Shown here one piece after another: positions 24,400 through 34,500 of a stretch of DNA of 64,000 nt. This DNA is from Lates calcarifer. Taxonomy: Eukaryota > Chordata > Actinopteri > Centropomidae. Every line of letters begins with the position of its first letter. The stretch's first letter is position 1. The notes below the pieces were generated by a model. It made no database searches and was not told where the DNA came from. It worked only from the letters and a program-made list of their open reading frames with translations. The stretch lies in contig NC_066850.1 in assembly GCF_001640805.2 (NCBI RefSeq), positions 10,388,510-10,452,509 on the forward strand, given 5' to 3'. A program made the translations under genes and the position numbers.

Positions 24400-27072
24400 G
24401 ACAGATGGATTAGTCTATTTTCTCCTTCACCAAGTCTTGTCAGTCTCTCACACACACACACATACACCCACTTATCCCCTATAGATCCCTCAACCCCCCA
24501 CCCCCACCATCCTGCTGTCTACTCTGACCCTGCAGTGCTCCTCATTCCTTTGTAAGGACAGGATGAGAGACTATTTCAGATTTACAACAGATGCACCCAC
24601 ACACACACATACACACACTTGTGCTTTCCAGTCCCACAAAGCAACACATAGTAACTTCCAGAACAAATAACATCCATACTTTTATGGGTCCACTGAGCCG
24701 CCTGCACAGACAAGAGACAGAAACGCGGAAGCAAAAACACAGCGGATAAAACTCCCTGCCAAACTATGGATCATTCCAGTGACTTCCATGGGCAGTCTAT
24801 GAATCACCCAAGTGTGGCCACAGTTTGGGGAACTTGCTAATCCATCATGATGGTTTAAAAGCCACTGTTGCAAAGCATGTGGTGTTTAAGAACTTCCATT
24901 AACAAAGCAAATTGCAATCTCTTAAGTACGTCAGAGCCAGTGAGGATTTTAATGATGGGGAAGTTACAGCTGTCACATTTTCCAAATTGAGCTAATACCT
25001 TGAATATCCTGTGCCCCCAGGCACCAACAAACTAATGTTATTTTTGAGTAAGAAAAATGAACTAAGTGTAAATTTGACTGTGTGAAAAGCTGAACTATAT
25101 TTACACCATATTTTATCTATATTATTTCAATTTCTTTATCTATTTTTATATAAGTAAAGCAAAGAACTTAGCAGTCAGAGCACTTGGATATTAATATCCG
25201 TGTACCAACAATTTTTCCTGCAAAGACAAACAACACTAAAAGAGAGATAGGCTCCACAAAAGGCGCCTCAATAAGAACAATGACATGCAATATGAGCTTT
25301 ATTGCTCCAGCCTCGTCTCCACTTTGGAATGTAATGAAAACATTCTTGCTATTGGAGGCTTTCTGCTTTCAGCGCTGAGTGGATTAAAGCAGTAATTGCT
25401 CCCACGCTGCAACATTTAAATGCTGATGTCGAGAATTTAGGTTCCCACATCTTGAGTTATCAGTGAAAAAGGACAAATGCCATTTTCAGTGGATGACATA
25501 ACTGACAAGGAGAGACAGGTGCTATGTAGCATCTGAGAATCCCAATTAAATTGCTACATGCGCCTCCTTAAGATAAACCTTCAGACATTATTCTGCTGTA
25601 TATGTCTGCGGCAGATAACTCATTGTCTCCAGGGGGTTACATTTCAGTCTTATTTTAAATCTTCTGGGGCTCAGACAGAGTGAAGATAGGTTAATTGTGG
25701 CCTTAGAGGACCACAGAACAAGTCTTAATGCCTATGAGAATGTCCCACGCCTGTCTCATTCCAAAGGAGACTGATGGTGCATTCATGACACGTCGAAAAA
25801 GCTGGAAATTACAAGACACTTGAAAAATGATTTGAACGCAAGAACAGGTCTGATTTTCTGTTCAGAAACTCATGCAGAAATTGAGGTCCTGGATTTACCC
25901 GACTTGACGTTATAACAACTACAATCATGCTGCCCACAGTAACATTACAAACATTTTTTAATTACTTTTATCAAGTAATTGACTATTGTGTGTAATATAT
26001 TTGCATTTTTAATATATTAGTGAGCTTGCCAGCTTCAGTTTTTGCAAAGATATTAGTCCACTATTCTACAAATAAGAACTTGAAGATATTGTTCCTTTTC
26101 CTTGTAAAGACAACAGCACAGCGCAAAGATTTTACTGTAAGAATCCATATTGTTTTCTGAGTTGAGCATGTGAACCCATGTTTTTCAGGACTCAGAAGTT
26201 CCCACTCAGAAGTTTCTAAGTTTGCCGACATCTTGAACGCGGCATGGGCTCTACTAAAACATGCCTGTGCACAACATGAGGACAGCAGGTGGTTCCAGTA
26301 TAATCAAGGCACTCTCGGTTTGCTGGTGGCAAGGGACAACTGTGTCTACCAGCACAGAAAGGCAACAAATGACAGGGGCTATAAATAGCCACACTCTGCA
26401 GTTTGACACAGCTCAAAATGAACTATTAGAGTGATACAATATGTCCAACTCCTGTATGTTCAAATTTAATGTAACTGGACTGCCATCAAATTAAAACAAA
26501 AACAGTAAAGAAGGTCTTAAAGAGGCTGATAGACATCCTGATAGGACATTTTCAAAAGAGAAGCTACTTAATATATATAAAGAACTAACTACAGAGACGA
26601 AACAGTGATTTGCCATGTTGTAATTAAACCAGTGCCGCTCCCCAGTTTGAGTCACTCAGTTTAGTCTTTACTTAGACAATAAAAGTCTGTGTAGATCATG
26701 GAAAGAAGTAGCAATACTTTGGCAGACAGCCCTGGATGCACGGTGACCTCTACTGGTCAATACTGTGTACCACAGTTAAGTGTGTCCCATAGTCCTCCTC
26801 TCAACTTAGAAATGAAAGGCCTGTTCACAGTACACTGTCAATAATGTATTGATAGAATAATTAAAATATGCACACACAAAAATACAAACAAGAGGAAAGA
26901 TAAAAAATAAAATCCTTAATTAGTACTCACCCATCACAGCACAATTTCAACTGCACAAGCCAGGAGTGAATTTGCAGCAATGTCCCCAATAGCTCACATC
27001 CGATTTTTCCAGTTACCTGTGTGCCAACAAAAGAGAAATATTACCTTGTACAACAGAACTAACCCTTGTGTA

Positions 27073-27104
<32 letters not shown>

Positions 27105-27700
27105 TTCAAATATTTCATATATTTTGCTTCTTCTGGCCTCATTACAAAACTAATATGTAAGTGTTAACTCTTTCCTTTGGCCATAAAGCATTGTTATTAC
27201 ATCAAATGAGAAAATATATATATATACAGAGCAGACCCTGCCAATGTTATATTATATAAAGTATATTATTGATTTGTCACCGTGATGCATTTAAGTTCAA
27301 ATAGGATTTTATACATTCCCTCAAGTGCAGGCCTATTACATTAGGAGAGCTGAGAAACATACGAGTTTGGGAGCAGGACTCTAGGAGAGCACATTATTTA
27401 CATAAAAATTAGGAATTGTCATTAACTACTAAGGTGGTAAAACAATGTTAACTATGTTTTTTGAGCTGCTACAGAGGACACGGAGTTTAAACAAAGCATT
27501 ACATGTAAGCTAACGCATATTAACTAGCTAGTTTAGTTCGTTTTTTGTCGCCTTAGTCAAGTTTTTACCTTTTAACTGTAGTGTAACATTATCTTATCAT
27601 TTCAATATTTAAAGGCAGATATGTTTCCAAGTATATTTCGCATTCTTTACGTTAGAAATCCTGTATTAGTTACTTTGTATCATTCTACCTTCCACAAGCA
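24400..27700. other. Divergent intergenic interval between troponin T and mterf2
   Basis: No exon or RNA gene recognised. It includes short CA tracts near 24450 and 24600, an AT microsatellite at 27078-27105, and otherwise AT-rich unique-looking sequence. Promoter-proximal sequence for both neighbours should lie at its two ends. Confidence 0.6.
27078..27105. repeat. AT microsatellite
   Basis: About 14 AT units in a row, followed by a second shorter ATATAT run near 27213. Confidence 0.9.
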
Positions 27701-27727
27701 TCAGAGGCTCGGTGGGCTGGGCACGGT

Positions 27728-27895
27728 GGGCGGAGACTGGAGGTCAACACACGGGCTTCCCGCGAGCTGTAGCCGTCACGTGTCTCTCACGTGTCTCGTC
27801 TCTTGTGGCTCCGCCCAGCAGCTCCACTCATGTTATGAAAGCGGAGCAGCGGGTGTGACATAAGCGGGGTCCTTCAGCTACAAGCTTAGAAATCG
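27728..27895 (+). promoter_or_regulatory. mterf2: mterf2 promoter and non-coding first exon
   Basis: A CpG-rich patch contains GGGCGG (27728-27733), two perfect CACGTG E-boxes (27777-27782 and 27788-27793) in an 11-bp tandem repeat, and a GC box CCGCCC (27811-27816). A donor CG|GTAATA at 27896 would end a non-coding first exon. It pairs with the acceptor CCCCATGCAG just before the coding exon. There is no TATA box, which fits a housekeeping-type promoter. The start of transcription is not determined. Confidence 0.55.
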
Positions 27896-28579
27896 GTAAT
27901 ATATCCCATTTCATTAATTCTTTTTACTCAAAGAATCTTTATCAGTGCGTTTACTGAACTGCTACCATTCAGGATTTTTTGGTGGTTTGTATTCGCGGAG
28001 TGCACTGATGTTACATAGCCTGTGCTACACAATACATACATGATATCACATGTGTATGGCTGCAATCAGGACACAGTGTTCCCTGTGTTTGTTCCAGTCT
28101 GTGCTAAGTTAATTTGCGCGAAATATTTCTGCTTTAAAGTGGGAAAAGTATTTAGTCAGACAGTGCAGTGACAGTACACGTGTGGTTTTAATAGTTATAA
28201 CGAGTGTTTGATTTTAGGGTTTTTGAAGGGAAAACACGAGAGAGAAAACAGTCTTAAGTAAGCATTTTTACTTTGAGTTGAGTGATAAAATAAATAGATT
28301 AATAACTTTGATATTATAAGGCAGAGATCTGTGAAGCACCATCCCCCAACCATTACCAGTACAGGAGAGAAGAAGAACTTAGCCGTTTTACCAAATGTAT
28401 TTTTTCCTGACCTTTTCTAATTTTTGCTTTTTACTTGTGAAATATTCCTTAGTTTTACCTTTTCTGAAAACCAAAAAACACTGGTCCCAGCTTCTTCAGT
28501 AATAAAATGTCAGTTTAGGCTTAGTGTAGATGAAATGAATCGATAGTTGCTAGATCTTCTATATCTGTTCCCCATGCAG
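27896..28579 (+). other. mterf2 5' UTR intron (proposed)
   Basis: 684 bp between the donor GTAATA and the acceptor TTCCCCATGCAG. AT-rich, with no coding exon. Confidence 0.5.
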
Positions 28580-28593
28580 ATCCACTGTCAACA

Positions 28594-29733
28594 ATGCTTC
28601 GTGTCACCACTGCCTCCCTGTGCACCTACTGTCAGAGGATAAGGCTGCTCCTCCCTCCCTCTACCTCCGCCACCACACTGACTTCTCCCAACAGAAGACT
28701 AGAGAACCAGCACACTGTGGACTCCCTGTATGAGCTGTCAGTGGACATCCGGAAGGTGCGCAAGCTCAAGGCCTGGGTCCTGTCCGAGAGCTCTGCGTAT
28801 GTGTCTGAAACTGCTGATCTGCTGAGGGACATGGGAGCAGACACGACAGTCATCGCCCGGATCCTGGAAACTCACCCCGAGGCTGTCCTGTGTCGGCCGG
28901 AGGATGTGGCCGCCCAGAGAGACCTTTGGGTGTCTGTGTGCCCCAACAAGCGTGAGCTGATGAACATTATTGAGAAGTTCCCAGCCTCCTTCTTTACGGT
29001 AACTCACCATAGCAACCAGCGGGCCAACATCCTCTACCTCCAGAGCCTTCGCCTCAGCAAGCGGATCATCGGTAAACTGATGGCCAGCGCCCCGCAGAGC
29101 TTCAGTCAACCTGTGGAGCGCAACCAGGAGGTCATTCACACGCTGAGAGAGACCTACCTGGATCTCGGTGGCGATGAGGGCAACCTGCGGATTTGGCTGC
29201 AGAAGCTCCTCAGCCAGAACCCGTACATCCTGCTGCGGCCTGCTGAGGCCTGGAGGGACAGTCTGGGTTTCCTTAGGGAGCAGGGCTTCACCACAGAGGA
29301 GCTCCTCAGCCTGGTCTCCAGCCTCAGAGCCTCCATCGCAGAGCTGCAGCCTGAAGCCATGCAGCATGCGATGGCCTACATTGAGAGCGCTCTCACCTGC
29401 TCCAAGGACGAACTCAAGGAAATAGTGATCCGCTGCCCGGCCATTTTGTACTACTCTTTGCCCACCCTGACGGAGCGGTTCCAGGGGTTGATGGACATTG
29501 GCTTGAGCATGGAGCAGGTGAAGGAATCTCCAAATATCCTGGAGCTCACCACACAAATCGTGCTCTACCGTATCCAGAAGCTGGCTTCCTACGGGTACGA
29601 CGTACGCTCTGGCAGCTTGGACGTTATCGTGGGAACCAAGAAGGACTTTGAGATGAGTTACAGCAAGCTGCACCTCAGACAGCAAAGGCCACTTTTCAAC
29701 CCTGTAGCTCCCCTCCGATCTGCTGAGGAGTGA
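28594..29733 (+). CDS. mterf2: Mitochondrial transcription termination factor 2
   Basis: A member of the mTERF family that acts in mitochondria on mitochondrial DNA or RNA and supports mitochondrial gene expression. The 379-codon frame lies in a single exon and begins 14 bases after the splice acceptor. The N-terminus (MLRVTTASLCTYCQRIRLLL, then PPSTSATTLTSPNRR) is rich in R, S and T with no acidic residue until about 37, as in a mitochondrial targeting signal. Repeated mTERF helical units follow, each with the family's proline, for example ILETHPEAVL, LMASAPQSF, LLSQNPYILL, IVIRCPAILYYSLPTL and KESPNILELTTQIV. The end, RPLFNPVAPLRSAEE, matches the human protein end (RPLFNPVAPLNVEE). Human MTERF2 is 385 residues, so this is full length. 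The coding region is GC-richer than its surroundings. Confidence 0.95.
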   Translation: MLRVTTASLCTYCQRIRLLLPPSTSATTLTSPNRRLENQHTVDSLYELSVDIRKVRKLKAWVLSESSAYVSETADLLRDMGADTTVIARILETHPEAVLCRPEDVAAQRDLWVSVCPNKRELMNIIEKFPASFFTVTHHSNQRANILYLQSLRLSKRIIGKLMASAPQSFSQPVERNQEVIHTLRETYLDLGGDEGNLRIWLQKLLSQNPYILLRPAEAWRDSLGFLREQGFTTEELLSLVSSLRASIAELQPEAMQHAMAYIESALTCSKDELKEIVIRCPAILYYSLPTLTERFQGLMDIGLSMEQVKESPNILELTTQIVLYRIQKLASYGYDVRSGSLDVIVGTKKDFEMSYSKLHLRQQRPLFNPVAPLRSAEE

Positions 29734-30240
29734 ACGTTAAAACGTGTTGATATTCTACTTGACACTAATATATGGTGGGGTGGCGCGGGGGGCTGCTGTG
29801 AATGTTATTTACTCTTGAATTCACCTTTGTGCAAAATGCATGAAGGGAGGCAGTTATCAAACCTCCAGCAATACTTGTAGTATTGAGATAAAACAAACAT
29901 GTTTCGGCCTGTGGCCTTCATCAAGGTTTTTGGATTTGATTCTGAGGAAAAATTAACACTGTGTATACTGTCATACAGTGAAATAGGGATGTATGGAAAT
30001 GAGTGCCAATCATTGCCTGTCTATCTTATAAATGAAGATGTAGAAAAACCTAAGAGGTGTCCAAGAAAAGTTTGTGATGCACCAGATAAGAAAGAAACTC
30101 AGCATTCACAGGCATAATCATAAATACATATCAACAGTGTTTGTGTAATTACTCTCACTGCCAGAGGGGGGAGACAACACCTGCACACTACAGGTTTAAA
30201 TAGACTACAATTTGACTACTTTCAATGCTTGAGCTCCAAA
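29734..30240. other. mterf2 3' UTR and convergent gap to cry1
   Basis: Non-coding. A phrase GTTTCGGCCTGTGGCCTTCA near 29901 resembles part of a common fish repeat. An AATAAA on the plus strand lies near 30484, beyond where the cry1 3' UTR may end, so the two transcripts could overlap tail to tail. Confidence 0.4.
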
Positions 30241-31410
30241 GAATAGACTGAAACTGTTTGTATATTTAACTCAGTTTTAATTAGACAAAAACATTGAGAA
30301 AGAACAAGAAGCAAATGAAGCAGTTTCTCTCCAGTGGTACATTTATTGGAAATACACAGGGGTGGGGTGGGGGGTACACCATGATATGAAGACTCTTTAT
30401 TCCTGTCATGTTTTCTCAAAATCATTGACAAGGGCAAAAAGTTGACAGTTAACATCACACTGACATCGCCTCTGCAGTGGTAAGGAATAAAACGAGCCAG
30501 CTAGTACTCAGATTAAGGAAATGATCGAAACACTTGTGTTGGTAGATACACTGGATGGCTCAAAGGAGAAAACTGAGGGTAAATGACAGGACAGGCGACT
30601 GTATTAGCAGATACAAGATTTCTCACCTTTTTTGAATTGGACGGTCTATAAGTGCTTTCATTTTTATTGAAAATTTTCCAAAAACACAGATCCATCCACA
30701 ATGATTTCTCATATCAAAAATATATCAATGGGTCTATGGCTACACAAAGAGAGAAAACACACATACAATATCCAAATATGTACAAGTTTGTATGTGAGCT
30801 GAAATTAGCAAATTCATTATATACACAAGGACAGTTTTGTCCCAGCAATATTAACCCAAAGATAAACACAGTGTAACAGCCTCTCCAGTGATGTCAGCAC
30901 TGGCCAGGCCGTGCAGTCCACATGATTATAATATACATACAGTCCGATTACTTGAGAAACTTTTACTTGTGAATGTGTTTAGTGGCAGGTTTTTATGCTC
31001 CTCCCGAAGGTGTGATCATGCAACACTGTAGTGCTTTAACAAAAATGTAAGTCTTGTACGCGGCAAGTCAGCAGATACTCCTGTATGGAGAAAAAAAAAG
31101 GACTCTGACATAACTCACAGAGAAAGGGAAGGAACAACTTTTGTTGAATTTGAACACATTCATTCGTCTGTTTAAGACAGAATTTGAATTATTTATGGAT
31201 AAATATTGAAAAGGCCACCTGAAGTCACTATGTGCAACTTTAAAGACAGGCGATAAAATCCCAACTTTTACCAAAGTTTTATTCTTAAACTAAGTTTCTA
31301 GATTGTTCTGCAGGTTCAGCCATTGACAGCTGATAAGTAAACACCTTGTACATGCTAGACCTCATCCATATACGTATCCACTGTACAATTTCAGTTTTCA
31401 ACTAACCTCT
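30240..31410 (-). other. cry1: cry1 3' UTR (extent uncertain)
   Basis: Non-coding sequence after the stop. Minus-strand AATAAA hexamers lie at 31283-31278, 30668-30663, 30401-30396 and 30347-30342, so the UTR could be as short as 0.15 kb or as long as 1.1 kb. I cannot tell which is used. Confidence 0.4.
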
Positions 31411-31511
31411 CTAATGACTGCTCTGTCTCTGGACTTTGGAGCTTTTGCCATTTCCAGGCTCCTCACTGTGTCGTTTGCCACTGGTCTGACTGGTGGAGTG
31501 GTGATCATGGC
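31411..31511 (-). CDS. cry1: cry1 coding exon 13 with stop
   Basis: Acceptor TGTATTCTCAG. Encodes [20 protein letters not shown] and [13 protein letters not shown], then TAG at 31413-31411. GKR and KVQR are basic patches like those at the end of mammalian CRY1 (KRPSQEE and PKVQRQSTN). Confidence 0.92.
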
Positions 31512-34500
31512 CTGAGAATACAACAGCACAGTTTAGAAAAGCCAACTCAGTTTTACCATCTGTGCTCAAAGTCACTCAAAAAAAAAAAAGAAAAACAGTA
31601 GTATATAGTACTTCAGTACTCACCTTTCTGAATGACAGGGGCAGGAATCTGCTGGATGCCTTGAGTGTAACACATCATACTGGAGCTGGTGCTTGCATAA
31701 CCTGGAGTTGGGAAGAAAGATTCAAGGATTAGCAGAGACGTTATTGGACCTCAACATGAGGAATAAGAGGAGACAGATGAGATGAATGAATTAAACGTGT
31801 GGAAGATGTGTGTGTGTCCTCACCCTGCTGGTGTGTGCTGACGCTGGTTTGTGGATCCCCCTGCGGGTACATCATGACACCACTTTGCCAGTCTCCCTGG
31901 TAGTGAACCGGCATCTGGTAGCCTGAAAAGCACAAAATAGCAAATACCATTACGCATAACTTGAAGGCAGGTGGCCACGAAGGAAAAGTTCAGAGAGATC
32001 CAGAAGTGTGGAGTGAGAGAGAAGGATGTCTTGTGTCAATGACCAGATGAAGCTGTAGCATCATGTGTAGCCTCTGCGTGGTATCCCATCACTTCTGAGG
32101 ACGTTTCATTGTTACCACTGTCATTCCCATTACCATTACCACTGGAGTTGGAGGGAACCATAGCCAGAAGGCCTGAGGACACAGACAACAGTCAACACTT
32201 TATACAAAATACAATAACTTTACAGACAACAAATCATCAGTTAGTTTTAAAGCAATTTAATCCTTTACTTTAGAGGCTCTGATGAATCTCAATCCAAGGT
32301 AAGTCAGATATTTTAGTTACACATGAGCTGTGCTACAGCCCATAGTCCTCAGGCAGGTTCATTTAACTCAAAATGAAAAATGAGATGACTGGTTCTCTAT
32401 GTTCTGGATGCCAAAACCTGCCTGAGGAGTTCAAGCGTCTCTACTTCTTAAAACTCATTTAATAGACTTGCTACTTGCAGTCCTATGATTTGTCTACCTT
32501 CCTTTTACAGTTCATGTCCATGCTGGATGCAAAGGTTTGGCAAATTCCACATTTAGTTGAAAACTCGTATGGCCTTTCTTCAAATGTTACTTGTATGCAG
32601 TTTTTACTTCATGAAATTGTCGCATGTACAAAAGTTTGGGTCCCCTGCTACATGTTAAGGCCTTAATTAACTCATTAGGACTTGTAAGACGAGTCAAGAA
32701 CTGTCAGCTGAGGATATTGCAAAGCTGATAAATTCTCTCAACTGACTGAGGATCTGAAGTTGAAGCTAACTAGTGCAACAAAGCAGAGGAGGCTATTAAA
32801 AAAAAATTTAAAGTCAAGTGCTTGAAATTTCCACTGTCCAAAATGCCACTAAGAAAAGGCAGGGAGGTTTGGCAGGGAAGTTTATCTGACACAGGAGTAG
32901 TGGTGCACCATTCCACTGCGCAGCGTTGACGCACAAACAGAGTTCACATGGAGCAGTCATCTGAAGGAAACCTTACCAATGACCTCATCACAAAAGTCAA
33001 CATCTCAAGTATGCAAAGCAATATGTGGATAAGACCAAGTTGTTTTGGAAACAAGTGACAGATAAAGTTAAAATCTAGCTCTCACACCACAACAACCAAA
33101 GGTATGTTTGGAGAGAAAAGGAGCAGCATTTGATGAAAGTGTGGGGGTGAAAATACTATGCTTTGGAGTCGTGTAGCAGCCAGCGGCCAGGAAACATTGC
33201 ACCAATAGAGAGAAGAACGGATTCCACTAAACATCAGCAATTTCTAGATGCAAATGTCCTGCAGTTTGTCAAGAAAGTAAAAGTTGAAAGGAGACTGGCT
33301 TCTGCAACAGGACAACGGTCCAAAGTAGACCTCAAAATCCACCATGAACCACTTCAAGAAGCACAAGCTGAAGCTTCTGGAGCGGCCCTCACAGTCCCCT
33401 GACCTGAAAATCTGTGGGTAGATCTTAAACATGCTGTTTAAATATCTCAGAACCTGAAGTGATCTGCAGGAAGAGTGGCTGAAAATCCCATAATCAAGTA
33501 TAGAGCTGACTACAAATATGTTTGCAAGCTGTAAGGTTTCCAAACTTTTTGCACATGCCACAATCACTGTATATTTTTTTCTATTTTTTAAGCTCATGAA
33601 ATAAAACAGTGTTGGATACATACTTGTGTGGAAAACAATATTTAAAGTGCTATACTTTCAAATATCTACAGCCTTTTACCGACAGTACTGCACTACCTGC
33701 ATGACTTCAAGGGGAAGCAATCAAATTTCGGCGATCCTATTAATCAGCTGTCCATGCTTCTTGTTAATATTAAAGATGTCTGAGAATGAGTCTTGTGTAA
33801 TGTCCTCACCGAGGCCCCTGTAACAGGAGAGCTGCTGGTAGATCTGTTTCATTCGCTCGATGTTGAGACGGCTGGCCTCTGCGTGGTGTACCATGGGCTT
33901 TGGGTAATGCACTCCAATAATACATTTGGCTGCCTTCTGCACACTCTCCGGAGCGTTCCAGGGGTCATAAATATACTTGGCTGGAAAGCCTCTCAGAATG
34001 GGCAGGTAGCGCCTGAATAAAGAGATGAAGAGGTTTAGAGAGCGTGTCGGTTGTTGTAATTTACTTCTACGACAAGCCTAAAGTTCCCAGGTTCACAACT
34101 ACCGTGGTGGAATTAGCCAGTGTTGATTTATCGGTGCACCATTGATGTCCACCTCACTGACCACAGATACATCAGAAAATGTAGTTTCTTGGCACAACAA
34201 CCAGTTTAGTTAGTTCTTCACTTTAAGTTCAAAAACTGCATATCTGAGTACTGGAGGGTTTTCTGGATAAAACACTGAAAACTTGTGACACTTTCTGGGT
34301 AAACAACATCGAATCACTGCATATGATACAATCAAAATGTTCTCACATGCATCTCAGGTCTAACAGGGGCCACATACAGAACATACTGTACTCAGATTAG
34401 ATAGGCTCACCGTATGTAATCTCCATTGGGGTCTGTACGTCGGCCAAAACCCACAGGGCAGTAGCAGTGGAAGAACTGCTGGAAGAAGGAGCTGCAGGAG

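Noticed and set aside
28738..29685. 315-codon open frame antisense to mterf2
   Set aside because: It lies wholly inside the GC-rich mterf2 coding exon, whose protein is clearly recognised. The antisense product has no family resemblance; it is a shadow.
33163..33402. A functional transposase gene
   Set aside because: The frame is broken by stops, shifts and a deletion at the catalytic region; it is a relic only.
33721..33809. cry1 frame reading past exon 9 into the intron
   Set aside because: The exon ends at a clean GTGAGG donor and the tail exons join in phase; the extra residues are intronic.
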